A stretch of DNA of 64,000 bases from assembly GCA_036346205.1 (NCBI GenBank), contig JARFJB010002143.1, forward strand, positions 806,001-870,000, in the 5' to 3' direction. Below are positions 9,576-21,310 of this stretch, one piece after another. Position 1 is the stretch's first letter. Every line of letters starts with the position of its first letter. Under the pieces are notes generated by a model that made no database searches, was not told the DNA's origin, and saw only the letters and a list, made by a program, of their open reading frames with translations. The translations under genes and the position numbers were made by a program. The stretch is from Vesta saturnalis. Taxonomy: Eukaryota > Arthropoda > Insecta > Coleoptera > Lampyridae.

Positions 9576-12459
9576 CAGTGTGTCCAAAATTGGTCTGTGC
9601 AGTATTGCTATCTTGGAAACTATAAGAGATCGAAAGACGGTTAAATGGAGAAAGTTTTAGATAATTTTGAGCCCACTAAAATGCCATGCTGAAATCATGG
9701 CTATCTCAAACGTTTTTCAAAATATTCGAAAAAAACTGAAAATGGACAATTTTAATTTTTAGCTATATCTCTTTTATTTGAACAGATATAAAAAAATAAA
9801 TTACACTTTGCCATTGCCACTTTTTATCCTCTATCGATTGGCGACAGAAAAAAATTAATCCGACATTTCGTCGATTATAGACCATCATCAACTTTATTTT
9901 TTCATATGGGGCGGAAATTAGCTAGTGGTATAAAATGATTCCTTTTTTTATTCTAAATCTAACGATGTATAACATTTAATGATAATTCGACGTTTCGACC
10001 CTCATTCTTGACATTTTCAAATATTTCTTTTTTTGTATGACACATTTAAAAAAAAACTACCAAAGCAATTTATTCTGCAAACCTACATTTATTTCAACTC
10101 ATAATTCATAATAGGACGTTTCGACTCATCAAAAGCATCATCAAGTAATCTCTTACGAACTGTAGCTACTTATTCGTAGATAACTATTTATTACGATATC
10201 GAAAAAGCCTTTCCAAACCTTGTCTTAAACAATGACAGATAAATAACTCTTTAAAACCATAGAATTATGACTAAAAAGTAATTAAAAAACATTTTTAGCA
10301 ATGAATCATACATTTTACAACCCTACAATATCAAATAATTTTTGATAGTGTTTTATATTAATATTAAATGTATTTTACAGGATAATTATAAAACCGACAT
10401 TAGTTCTACATACTATTATTCAAAATGTCGACCATTTTTTTCACATTTTTTGGCGACAGTTCTGGTTACTCGACGTATTGTATTACGTTTAATATTTCCA
10501 ATAATATTAATAATTCGATGTTCCAGAGCTTGCCTATTTTCTGGGGGATCAAATTGATACCCCTCATTTTTGACATATCCCCATAAATAAAAGTCTAATG
10601 GGGTAAGGTCCGGAGACCTAGCAGGCCAACGCACAGGACCACCGTTGGATATTATTCTTTCACCAAAAATCTCCCGTAAAAATGCTCGGACTTCCCATGA
10701 GTCTTTGTACGGGTTGGAACCACAAATTATTAAACTCATCAGGGGAAACAGCTTCACGAATGGATGGAATGATTTGGTTTTGCAACATTAAAAGGTATCG
10801 TTGCCCTGTTCACGTGTGGTCATAAAATGGATCAATCAGACGATTTCCTGAAATTAATTGGGAATATTAAAAAAATGAGTCGTAGTTAATTTATTAAATG
10901 TTGTTCAATTAACTCAAACAAAGCTATTACTTACGGATCATTCCGCACCACACATTAAAACCAAATCGTACTTGAAGTCGGCGTGGATCGCGAATATGTG
11001 GATTTTCACGGGCCCAGTAATGATGATTTTTTTTATTGAAGACTCCACAGTTGGTAAAACGTGTCTCATCTGTACATACAACTTTATCAAAAAAATCTGT
11101 TTTTTCTTGACATTTACGATGGTACCAATTACAAAATTCGATTCTCCTGGTCAAAGTCACCTTCTTGCAGGCCTTGTACAATTGTTGGCTTATTAGGATG
11201 ATATTTAACAACTTTCAAAACATTCTGTACAGTCGATTTTAGAATATGAAACTCCGTGCCACAATTTCGTACTGAAGATTTCGGATTTTCGTCATAATAT
11301 TCCAAAATGTTTCCGTTACGATTCTCATTATCGATCGCATAGTTTTTTGAAAGTGGTTTTTCAAAACTTCCAAATTCTATTAAATTTCTTAGTACATTAT
11401 TAAAATGATTTCTATCTGGTTGTCTTCTTTCGGGGTACATTTGAAAATAGTGATCACTAGCTTTGGTAGCATTTCTTTCATTTTTGATATAGCACAATAA
11501 TATATCAAAATTTTCTTCGTTAGAGTAATGTAACGCCATTTTCAAACAATGTTCATTAAAATGTGAGAAACTATTGCAGTCTTTTGACAGATAACATAAT
11601 TGTTATACAGTAATTGTTTTAAACTCAACAAAGCCTACTACCAGAAATCTGCAATAATCGAATTCATTATTTAGCTGTAGTTAATTTTTAAGTGTTTTAA
11701 TAGGATTTTTCACATTTTTCTAAATATTTTCACTTGAAGGAAATGTATTGTTAGCTGTTTACTTAAATTTAAACTTAATAAAAGAGTTATTTATCTGTCA
11801 TTGTTTAAGACAAGGTTTGTAAAGGCTTTTTCGATATCGTAATAAATAGTTATCTACGAATAGGTAGCTACTGCTCATAAGAGATTACTTGATGATGCTT
11901 TTGATGAGTCGAAACGTCCTATTATGAATTATGATTTGAAATAAATGTACATTTTCCGAATAAATTGCTTTGGTAGTTTTTTTTTTCAAAAATGTTTTAT
12001 AAAAAAAAAGAAATATTTGAAAATGTCAAGAATGAGGGTCGAAACGTCGAATTCTCATTACGTGTTATACATCGTTGGATTTAGAATAAGAAAAGGAATC
12101 ATTTTATACCATTAGCTGATTTCTGCGCCATATGAAAAAATAAAGTTGATAATGGTCTCTAATCGATGAAACGTCGGATTAATTTTTGTCTGTCACCAAT
12201 CAATAGAGGATAAAAAGTGGCAATGGCAAAGTGTAATTTATTTTTTTATATCTGTTCAAATAAAAGAGATATAGCTAAAACTAAAAATTGTCGATTTTCA
12301 GTTTTTTTCGAATATTTTGAAAAATATCTGAGATAGCCTTGATTTCAGAATGGCATTTTAGTGGGCTCCAAATTTTCTAAAACTTTCTCCATTTAACCGT
12401 CTTTCGATCTCTTATAGTGTCCAAGATAGTAATACTGCACAGACCAATTTTGGACACTG
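9576..12459 (-). mobile_element. mariner-superfamily transposon with about 675-bp TIRs
   Basis: The left end CAGTGTGTCCAAAATTGG (9576) is the near-perfect complement of the right end (CCAATTTTGGACACTG ending at 12459). Homology continues inward to about 10255 and from about 11785, giving TIRs of about 675 bp. TA flanks both ends (9574-9575, 12460-12461). Each arm holds three copies of a GTCGAAACGTC-like motif about 127 bp apart. The body carries one intron-containing transposase gene on the minus strand. Confidence 0.9.
10416..11545 (-). pseudogene. DD41D-like transposase with intron, decayed
   Basis: The N-terminus has the HTH block of this insect family (YSNEE...LLCYI, YPERRQPDRNHF, EFGSF). 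The first catalytic Asp is in VCTDETRF, followed by NGVFNKKNHHYW-like residues and NVWCGMI. A GTAAGT donor at 10934 and a TTTCAG acceptor at 10848 mark an 87-nt intron; joining restores the NRLIDPFYD block. The downstream part has the WPARSPDLTPLDFYLWG motif with the third Asp. A frameshift near 11145, one stop after the intron and loss of the QQDGAPPH block with the second Asp make it inactive. It starts at the ATG at 11543-11545 region. Confidence 0.85.
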
Positions 12460-12630
12460 TATAGCGACATGATAACTGTACATTGGACATGTGCAGCTAT
12501 CTAAAAATCATCCGTTTTTTTCAATTCTGTTCTGCTCACTTATCTTTAATCGCACCATACATGTATGTTATGTTTCAAATTATAACGCTAGACGATGAAA
12601 TACGTGATAATTCTGTATTTTCTGTATGTA

Positions 12631-14138
12631 CAGTGTCTCCCAAAATTAATTCCCCAGCCACCGGGGTTAGACACTATGACCAAACAAAGGTCGAAAATCG
12701 CATATGTCAAAATTTCGAAATATATCCAGTTTACGAAATTATGGAAACCTTAAATGAATGTATTTTTGAAATAGGTATCCAGGTAAAGATAGTTTGTTTA
12801 TAATTAAGTCGCCCTTGACGAACACAGATTTTTGTGTATCAATGTTTGATTGTAAAATATTTCAATTTTAAACTGACGTACAAAGGTAAACAATTAAGTT
12901 TTCATATTTATTATAATTCCCAGGAGGTACAGAAATCAAGAATATTTAGATATGATTCAGCTATTTGGAGTTTGTAATAATAAAGCTCGTACCGCAAAGC
13001 GTCTGTACCGCCAACATTTTCCTACTAGGCGACACCCTGGTCATAAAACAATAAGTGCTGTTGAAGTTCGTCTACTTGAAACTGAAAGTTTGGCTCTTAA
13101 CATGATTCATACTGGTCGTCCTAGACAGCTAACATGGCAACAGGAAGAACAATTACTCCACGAAATTGAAGAAGGTCTGTCTGTAAGTACCAGGAAAATA
13201 ATCGTGACCATCGTCGTAGTGCTATTCACAGATTCATGCAAAGAGAAAATCTGTACCCTTATCACTCATAGCTGGTTAAAAAATTGCATCTTGGGGATAG
13301 TTGCGCTTACTATTCTGCAAATGGTTTTAAAATTACTTAGATACAAATGAAGACCTTTTTAAACAAGTATTGTGGGGTGATGAGGCCCATCTTAATCGAC
13401 AAGAAGTGTTCAACCAGCACAAATTGCATAGCTGAAATTACGAAAATCCACATCGAATTAGAAAATAACATAAGCCAGTGCGCTAGAGTGTAAATGTGTG
13501 GATTTGTCTGTCGTGTGATGCCATAATAGGACCACATTGTCTGCCTGGAATATTAAACGCAGAGAATTATGCAAATTTTTGCGAAAACACATTACCTATC
13601 GCTTGAAAGATGTTCTTTTATTTCAACGTCAAAGTATTGTGTATCAACATGATGTAGCATCTCATTATTCTCGAAATGTTCGAGAGATCTACTTCTTGGC
13701 CACCTAGGTCCCCGAATCTCAACCCAATAGACTTTTGGCATTAGGTTACTTGAAAAATGCGGTATACAAAATCCTATCGAATAATGAAGATGACGTATTT
13801 ATGGAGCTTTAACTTAAATTACAAACGACACTATACGTCGTGTTGAAAACAATTTTCTTCGCCGATTGGATGCATGCATAGAACAAAATGGTGAACATTT
13901 GGAACATTTGTCTTTGGAAATTTAAGTATTTTAATTTTATTATTTGTATGTATCACTTTGTTTAAATTAATTAACTATTTTACTGGGATATTTGGAAACA
14001 TGAAATTGTAATTTTTAATATGTCCATAATTTCGTAAGGAGGAACTTTTCGAAATTTTGACATAAGTGATTTTCGACTTATTTTTGGTCATATAGTATAA
14101 CCCCGGCGGCTGGGGAATCAATTTTGGGATACCGTGTG
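12631..14138 (+). mobile_element. mariner-superfamily transposon with about 120-bp TIRs
   Basis: The left end CAGTGTCTCCCAAAATTAAT and the block TTCCCCAGCC are mirrored at the right end (complement of GGCTGGGGAATCAATTTTGG), and homology continues for about 120 bp. TA flanks both ends (12629-12630, 14139-14140) if a 2-bp indel at the right tip is allowed. The body is about 1.5 kb with a decayed transposase on the plus strand. Confidence 0.85.
12952..13925 (+). pseudogene. mariner-superfamily transposase, heavily frameshifted
   Basis: The first part is an HTH region (NNKARTAKRLYRQHFPTRRH, then TGRPRQLTWQQEEQLLHEI). Then, in changing frames, come RENLYPYHS, a catalytic block LWGDEAHLNRQEVFN, NPHRIR, an AIIGPHCLPGILNAENYANF stretch, SWPPRSPNLNPIDF near 13700 and a C-terminal CIEQNGEHLEHL-like tail at about 13880-13920. 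The order and motifs match the transposase class of the neighbouring elements. Multiple stops and frameshifts show decay. Compared with the element at 9.6 kb the TIRs are short, so it is a different subfamily. Confidence 0.75.
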
Positions 14139-14140
14139 TA

Positions 14141-15544
14141 GTGATTGAAGCTACCATCGTCAGTAAAAAGAGAAACGCTTTAAATTTGTTTGACACTAAC
14201 ATTCAAACCGTTTTACTTTTACTGGCAACGAATATGAAGTTATAGACCATTCGTAAGGTAAGTATTTACAATAATGATGTACATAACTCGTAAAAGCTTT
14301 CTTTTGCATATGATCATGATCATTTAGTATTAGTTACTGCATTTTGAGTAATTAAAAATACTTCACATAATTATCATTAATACAAAAACAAAAACTACAT
14401 TTTAAGAAAACAATTATGATATAATTACATAAAACTATTGTGATAATGTTTGTAATAGTATCAAGTTTTAATCATTTTCATTTAACAAAATTATTACACT
14501 CATGCATGGCGATTGTTGAAAATTGAATGACATTGTTTAATATTAATTATAGTCGCTTAATTCAAAGTTCTATTCACATAGACAGTACATAACTTCAAAT
14601 TAATTAATTGCATGTGAAGATAATTTAAACAAATAAAATACAGTTGTAATGATTTGAAATTTAATTAAAAAATAAACATAGCTACTTTTCATTTTTAAGA
14701 TTTTTGTGTAATTATACACATTAATTAAAATGTTAATTCACTTTGTTTATTTGGAACTTTAAAGTTAAAGAAAATATTTTATTTTTATATAATTTTAGAA
14801 AACCGGTTAAATAAGTCGGTTAAGGTGTTTAATTCTTGCTAATTAAACGTAATAATAATAATCAAATATTGTATTATAATTGTGCTCAGCTTGACCAATC
14901 GTAATAAATAAATTCAGCTTAAAACTTAATTACGACTACTTTAATTATACTTTATTTTGTAATTTAGTTTGTGAAGTTAAGATAATTATATCTATTATAA
15001 TTTCATTTTAATCTACTATAGTTTACAGTTTACTGAAGTAATTGTCGTGATTTACAGTTTTGTAATTCATAATTTCGCTTACAATTTACATTTGCAATTA
15101 TGTTTGCAGTTTTGTTACAATTTTTTGCATGTTAATTAAAAATTTATCTGTATTAATTTTGCTATCGTAGATTCCGATTGCTTTATTCTTATTCAATTAC
15201 ATACAAACTTTAATGTTAAAATTTCATGTTAGGTGCATACAACTAATTTTCTACAAACTTATTCAATTGAATACTAATTTTCATTGTATTAATTACAATA
15301 ATTTTATTGCAAATTAATCATTAAGTTAAAGTATAAGTGAAAAATCTAGTAGTTGTGTGATTATACATTATATACTAATTTTAATTATACTAATTTCACA
15401 CAAGAAGCTTGTTTGTAACGATAGTGATGCAGTAAAAGCTTAATTTTACGATCCAAACGCCATATCAATTTGTGAAAACGATTGTAATTTGACCTGACTA
15501 AGTTACGTAGGTACAACTTTTATTTAATTCATTAAATTGATTAG
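14141..15544. other. very AT-rich intergenic stretch
   Basis: No coding trace or repeat family recognised. Composition is extremely AT-rich with many TTAATT-type words. Confidence 0.55.
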
Positions 15545-15577
15545 ATGCGCAATAAACTTCTGCACAACCATGAAAAG

Positions 15578-15581
<4 letters not shown>

Positions 15582-15639
<58 letters not shown>
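15582..15639. repeat. (TA)n microsatellite at PLE 3' end
   Basis: About 57 bp of pure alternating AT at the same element position as at 2173 and 16196. Confidence 0.95.
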
Positions 15640-15641
<2 letters not shown>

Positions 15642-15667
15642 CTAAAAATATATATTGGATTACTCAG

Positions 15668-15700
15668 TGGCTCAGCGGTAAAGGTGTCAGACTAGTAAGT
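15668..15700 (+). promoter_or_regulatory. tRNA-like A box in PLE terminal segment
   Basis: TGGCTCAGCGG at 15668-15678 is identical to the A box at 2272. The B box is deleted here: GTGAAATCTAAG replaces the stretch holding GTTCGAATC. Confidence 0.55.
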
Positions 15701-15768
15701 GAAATCTAAGACTAGTCAAGTGCTTAGGAAAAATCATCATAACATATTAATTCGACTCAAGTGCAAAA

Positions 15769-15848
15769 ACAGCCCTTCTCAGGACTAAGCCTGATGACGG
15801 AGACAAGAGTCCGCTTCCGAAACGGCGCGCTCAAAAAGAAAGAACTGT
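15769..15848 (+). ncRNA. hammerhead ribozyme motif (PLE-associated)
   Basis: CTGATGA is at 15791-15797 and GAAAC at 15819-15823. The stem II left arm is altered (CGGAGAC instead of CGGAAGC), so it pairs less well with GCTTCCG. Outer stem I strands ACAG...TTCT and AGAACTGT are complementary with a small bulge. GGC stands where the cleavage triplet GTC is expected, so activity is doubtful. Confidence 0.65.
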
Positions 15849-16023
15849 GGATATAGGCCGATCAACTCAACTAATTAAGAAACTAGTTTCATAAGATGCG
15901 TTTTTCTATTTTTTATTTTGCGTATTTATGTTCAAAATTTTGAAAAAGTAGGTTCCATTTAGCACTTTGTATGTCAAGTTTCATAATTAGAACAATGTCT
16001 GCAGGGGCGGAACAGAAAAATGT

Positions 16024-16193
16024 AGAATCCCCGAACATGTCTGGAGCGAAGACCACCGCATCCAATAGGATAACATACAGATAGTGGCTGAGGACGAGAA
16101 CACAACTCATCGGAAACTCAAAGAAGCCACACACATCACACTAGCAGAAAATCCAATAAGCGAAGCTAATGTGGAATGAAACCCACATGGATT

Positions 16194-16195
<2 letters not shown>
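16024..16195 (+). pseudogene. Penelope-like endonuclease C-terminal fragment
   Basis: Reads RIPEHVWSEDHRIQ, stop, DNIQIVAEDENTTHRKLKEA, then THITLAENPISEANVE, stop: the same endonuclease C-terminal block as at 1.9-2.1 kb. It is followed directly by (TA)n and a terminal segment, and then by a fuller PLE body, so the two elements lie in series. Confidence 0.8.

Positions 16196-16243
<48 letters not shown>
16196..16243. repeat. (TA)n microsatellite at PLE 3' end
   Basis: About 48 bp of alternating TA between an endonuclease fragment and a PLE terminal segment. Confidence 0.95.
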
Positions 16244-16245
<2 letters not shown>

Positions 16246-16353
16246 TTCTAAAAAATATATATTGGATTACTCAGGGGTAAAGGTGTCAAGTTCGGATCTG
16301 TGAGTAAAGTGCTTGGGAAAAAATCATAACATGAATTCGACTCAAGTACGAAA

Positions 16354-16432
16354 ACAGTCCTTCTCAGGACTAAGCCTGATGACGGAAGTAGAGTCCGCTT
16401 CCGAAACGTCACGCTCAAAAAGCAAATACTGT
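16354..16432 (+). ncRNA. hammerhead ribozyme motif, best-preserved core
   Basis: CTGATGA is at 16376-16382 and GAAACGTC at 16403-16410. Stem II is CGGAAGT against GCTTCCG (one G-T pair). ACGT after GAA is self-complementary, so two copies could pair to form a 4-bp stem III; a single copy cannot, because there is no loop. This fits the minimal type I hammerheads described for retroelements. The outer stem I strands are ACAG...TTCT upstream and ACTGT downstream. The A box just upstream (16270s) is mostly deleted. Confidence 0.7.
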
Positions 16433-16444
16433 GGAAATAGGCCG

Positions 16445-17779
16445 ATCAACTCAACTAATATGAACTAATAGTACAGAATTAGTAACTCGGTACGACTCCG
16501 AATTCAAACAACTTTTCAGAAAGCTTGAAACATCGATGAACAAGCTTGCACTGGAGAGAACCACCTAACCTTTCTCTGCAAAGCCCGTGTTAACAACGTA
16601 ATACCCACCGGGAGATCAAAACTCCAATACACAGCCGAAAAACGTTAGTCAAAGAACGTATCAGACATCACCATTTAAGAAAATACCAACTCTAACACCA
16701 ATTCAGTGAGATTAGAGAAACCATTCGAAATCGAGTGAACGAACGAGACTTGGGTAGGATAAATACGGCTACCAGGAGTAAATATTCGAAGACCAAGGCA
16801 ACGCACGAGGAAACTCAGCAGAAGAGACTCGAAAAACTAATGAAGGAGAAGAAAGAACCAACCAACATCAATCGCAAAAACACTGTCATAAACATCTCTA
16901 AACGACAGTTGAACGAGAACGAAATGAAAGTTCTGGACAAAGGCTTGAACTATGCGATAACAGCGAGGTATATTCCGAAAGTAGATTTAATAACCGAAGT
17001 TGAAGAAACAGCTATGAAATTAGCTCCTGAAGAATGCAGAAGTAAGGTTAGATTAGTCTTAGATTCATCTAGGCGAACTAAACCTAACCTCTCTAACCTA
17101 GAAATGAGAGCGGTCATTTCTCAACGATCAAAATTCTCCCAGGAAACCGACGATGGTAATGGATATGGACACTTACAACAGTAAGATCCAAGAACTACTG
17201 AACGGGGGCAAGTACAAACAAATACCAAAAGACCCCACATGATCAATCGAAAGACGGATATACCTGACGCTGGCAAAACATAAGGGGGAGTTCTCTTATT
17301 ACCAGAGAACTAGACTTACCCCACACTACAGCAAACCTGTATCTATATTGCCTACCAAAGATTTATAAGCAAGGAATTCCTCTGAGACCAGTTGTGAGCT
17401 CGAGAAATTCACCTTGTCACCCATTAGCACACTATCTGCTAGGCATCATCACACCCTTATCGGGAAAAACCAAGTATATGATCAAGAATACGAACCACTT
17501 CGTTGAAACCATCAGAAACTTCCAACCAAACCACGAAGAAATACTGGTAAGCTTCGACATTGTAAGCCTATTCACAAATGTGCCCATCGATAAGGCACTA
17601 ACTGTCAAGGGACAAGCTGGAAAAAGATGAAACGTCATACGAACGCACGCAACTCTCGGAAAACACAATAATGGAACTTCTGACAATATGCATTAGAACT
17701 ACATATTTCCAGGTAGAAGACAAATTCTACCAACAAAAGTTTGGGATGGCGATGGGTTCCCCATTATCACCCATAGTGA

Positions 17780-17838
<59 letters not shown>

Positions 17839-18543
17839 GAAGACTTTATGGACCAAGCGATATCCGAATTCACGGAGGAACCAAGGATGTGGCTTAGGTA
17901 CGTAGACGATACCGTCGGCAACCATACGCTCGATGAATTCCTAGATCATCTAAATAGCAGCGCACCCCCCCATAAAATTCACAATGGAATTGGTGTCAGA
18001 ACAAAAACTGCCATTCCTGGATGTACTTGCACACTTTCACGACAAGTGTATACAGGTAACCTACTCACACGGGGAGGTACCTACACTACAAACCAATCAC
18101 CACAAAAACGTGAAGTTAGACGTGGCAAAATACTTGTACGATAGAGCGAAAACGATATGCTCAAAACAAGAGGACCTGCAGAAAGAAAAGAAAATATCGT
18201 TAAAACACTCAAATAAAATGGCTTCCCCGATCTAACACCTAACCTAAACATGGAAAGGGTAACCGAAGAAGAAGAACCTCAATATACAGCGATAACCATA
18301 TATATAAGGTACCTCAGACAAAATACATAAGATAGGCAGCAAATACAAGATCGACCACAATGAAGATCAGAATTCCAAGAATTGTGTATACAACCTACCA
18401 TGCGAATGCGGCAGAGCATACATAGGAGAGAGCAGTAGACCACTCAAAGTGAGAACACAGGAACATAAGAACAACGTCCTGTGGAAATAGGCCGACCATT
18501 TCAACTAATATGAAATCACAGTTACAAAACACTTATAATACAG
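16445..18543 (+). pseudogene. Penelope-like element reverse transcriptase plus GIY-YIG endonuclease, decayed
   Basis: PLE body in several frames. The N-terminal part (16735-17184) has VINISKRQLNENEMKVLDKG and YAITARYIPK, typical of the region before the RT fingers. Further on come RNSPCHPLAHYLLG, HEEILVSFDIVSLFTNVPID (RT motif A, 17520-17590), FGMAMGSPLSPIVS (17740-17780) and LRYVDDTV with the catalytic YVDD at 17899-17910. LPFLDVL follows near 18010. The GIY-YIG end has CVYNLPCECGRAYIGESSR (about 18380-18440). The element ends with the GGAAATAGGCCGACC tail, but the (TA)n, tRNA-like and hammerhead part is deleted. Frameshifts occur between blocks and the C-terminal endonuclease end is missing. 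Confidence 0.88.
17780..17833. repeat. (TA)n expansion inside PLE reverse transcriptase
   Basis: About 54 bp of TA between SPIVS and CMEDFMDQ of the RT. It translates as alternating Ile-Tyr and does not break the frame. Confidence 0.95.
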
Positions 18544-18549
18544 GCATAT

Positions 18550-20455
18550 TTTACCAAATTCGACAAAATCTTGATTTCTGTTCTGTTTGTATTGCATCAA
18601 AAAGTAATCAAATTTGGTTATCATAATGAAAATTTTAATGGTACATTTTCTTTTGGAAATAGTCTTGTTGAGAAAGATTTTCAATCTGACATATCGAAAA
18701 ATTTTTGTATATGGTCTTTTATTTCCTAAACTCTGTGGTTTTATAGAGGTACCATTTCGAGTGTGCTATGTTGAAAATCATACTGTTTAATTTTTATTGC
18801 ACAAAAGGGAGAAATTTGTATGATTTTATGTTGTTGGCCATCATTTTGAATTTTCGTTTGGGAAATTTTTGGGGACGGACCGGACGTGGTGAAATAGAAT
18901 ATTTGAATACCGTGGTCTATGAGTGTTGGTTGGCATTGGGGTCGCATGTTGCTTACCGAAAAACTCTGTTCATATACCTCTGGTTGCCTCGATGACCAAG
19001 AGCTAGGTTATGTGCCTCATGAGTGTTTGTCAGTATTTCGATCGATTATTGCCCAAAATCTATATTTATATATCAATTTCGTTGGGGTCGGGACAAAATT
19101 AGTTACCTCAAATTACCAAACGGTGACGGAGAGCCTAAATTCTGTGACCAATGAGTGTTGGGCAAAATTTGGGTCGAATCGAAAATTATGTTGATACACT
19201 TGTTTCGTTATGGACGCGGAAAATTGGGTTATTTCGATTACCAAGAGTTGAATTGTGTGGTCCTTGAGAGGCCGAATATTGCTCAAAATTGATTTATACA
19301 CCAATCTTGTTAGGGTCACGGCCAAATTTCGTCGGTAACTAAGAGTTAAATTCTGTGTCCTATGGGTGTTGGACTTTAGGCTGAATTTTGCCCAAAATTT
19401 TGTTGATATGCCTTGTGAACGCGGCTAAATGGATTTTTTTGACGTCCAAGTGCTAAATTGTGTGGTCCATGAGTGTTGGTCAGCATATTGTGTAAAATGT
19501 GTATTTATACACCAGTTTTGCGTTGGTTGCGGCAAAATTGATTGTCTCATTGGCTAAGAGCTAAATTCTGTGACACATGACTGTTGGTCTTTGACACATC
19601 AATTTTGTTGAGGACGCGGAAAAATGCATTATCTCTATGACCAAGAGCTTATAAGTGTTGGGCAGTATTTGGGCCGAAGAATGCTCAAAATCCATATATA
19701 CATTAGTTTCGTTTGGATCGAGGCAAAATTTATTACTGGTGACCAAGACCTAAATTATGTGACCCATGAGTGTTGGGCAGCATTTGGGCTGAATGTTGCA
19801 TAAAACGATGTTAATACGCCCATTTTTGTCATTGTTACGGTCAAATGGATTCTCTCGATTACCAAGTGTTAATTGTGTGACCCATGAGTGTTGGGTAGCA
19901 TTTTGGCTGAATTTTGTCCAAAATTTTGTTGATACACCCATTTCGTTGTGGATGCTTTCTACGGTCAAGTGCTTAATTGTGTGGTCTATCAGTGTTGGTC
20001 ACCATTTGGGCTAAATATTGTCCAAACTATTTATATACCAGTTTTGTTTTAGTGCTAATTTCTGTTCGCATTTGGATTCAATTTGGCTCAAAATCTTCGA
20101 TTCATCAATTTCGTTGAGGACGCGAAAAATGCATTTTCTCGGTGATTAAAAGCTTAATATCGTGGACTATAAGTGTTGAGCAGTGTGTGGGCCGAAAATT
20201 ACTCAAAATCTAGTTATACAGTAATTTTGTTTGGACCGAGGCAAAATTTATTGCTGATGACCAATGAGTGACCTATGAGTGTTGTTTAGCATGTGGGCTG
20301 AATGTTACCCAAAACGATGTTAATACGCCCATTTCTTTGTTGACGTAGCAAAATGGATTCTTTCAATAACCAATATCTAAATTCTGCGATCCATGAGTGT
20401 TGTTTAGTATTTGTGCCGAATCTTGTTTAAATTGTGTATAATATAAGAACGGTTT
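18550..20455. repeat. degenerate satellite, unit about 105-118 bp
   Basis: A GAGTGTTGG-like word recurs at about 18921, 19021, 19153, 19363, 19471, 19579, 19653, 19768, 19886, 19990, 20171, 20277 and 20394. Each is accompanied by GACCAAGAGCTAAATT, TTTGGGCCGAAT and CCAATTTCGTTGG variants. The mean spacing is close to 110 bp. The array fades out left of about 18850. ORFs here are unit-derived and not genes. Confidence 0.85.
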
Positions 20456-21310
20456 GTAAATGTAGACCGTGCAATCGCTGTCGAAAATTAAAAAAAAAAT
20501 TACAAACGATGTTCGATTGTTAACTCAAAAAAGCTAAATACTTATCATAAGTATGAACAAACATAAACAATTTAAAAAATCTGGTGTGACCAGCACAATT
20601 TTCTTGTGTTATATTAGCAAACTGGCGTTTCATCTTTGTTTGTCACACATTAAAATCAAAGCTCTTTTAAAAGTTAATTATTATCCGTTGCGACATGACT
20701 ACTAACAAAAGATGTTTAAAATAATTTTTAAGGCTATTTGTATTCAGATAAAATTGAATGACACTCTAACACGCTTACAGTACTTGCTCTAAAGTTCAGA
20801 GTTTTTCCTATATAGGGACTTTTTTGGGACTTAGTTACTACTCTACCAAAACAATTTCATTACAGAAACTGGTTTAATATTTAATAATCTTTATTAAAAA
20901 ACTTTCAATAAAATCTTTAGCGCTCTCTATAAATACCTTTCTTTGTAGATAGGTTTTAGCCAAAATTTGATAAAACCGAGATATTATAAGTAACTCAATA
21001 AACTTTCATTAAAATTGGTTACGCATTTTAGTTATTGTGGCTACAGACGTAGACACACGCTCGTTCGCACGCACGCATACACACTCATTCACGCACGCAC
21101 ACAAACTTTCCTTTTAGTTTTAATAAAGTTCGTAATTTTATAGTAAATATTTGTTTACATTTATTTGGGGCTATCTATTATAAAGTTATTAAACTCACCC
21201 ACACACACGCATAGTCGCATACACACCCAACCTCACACACACACACATACACAGACGTGAGGTCGTCAAGGTACCTCCAAGGTAACCTGTGTATGCGTGT
21301 ACCTGAGTAT

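Larger units (their letters stand above)
15545..15890 (+). mobile_element. Penelope-like element terminal segment (solo)
   Basis: The block GCGCAATAAACTTCTGCACAA matches the bases just after the endonuclease in the copy at 2.1 kb, followed by (TA)n, the A-box, a hammerhead and the GGATATAGGCCGATCAACTC tail. No endonuclease or RT remains here; it is an isolated terminus preceding another PLE. Confidence 0.8.
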
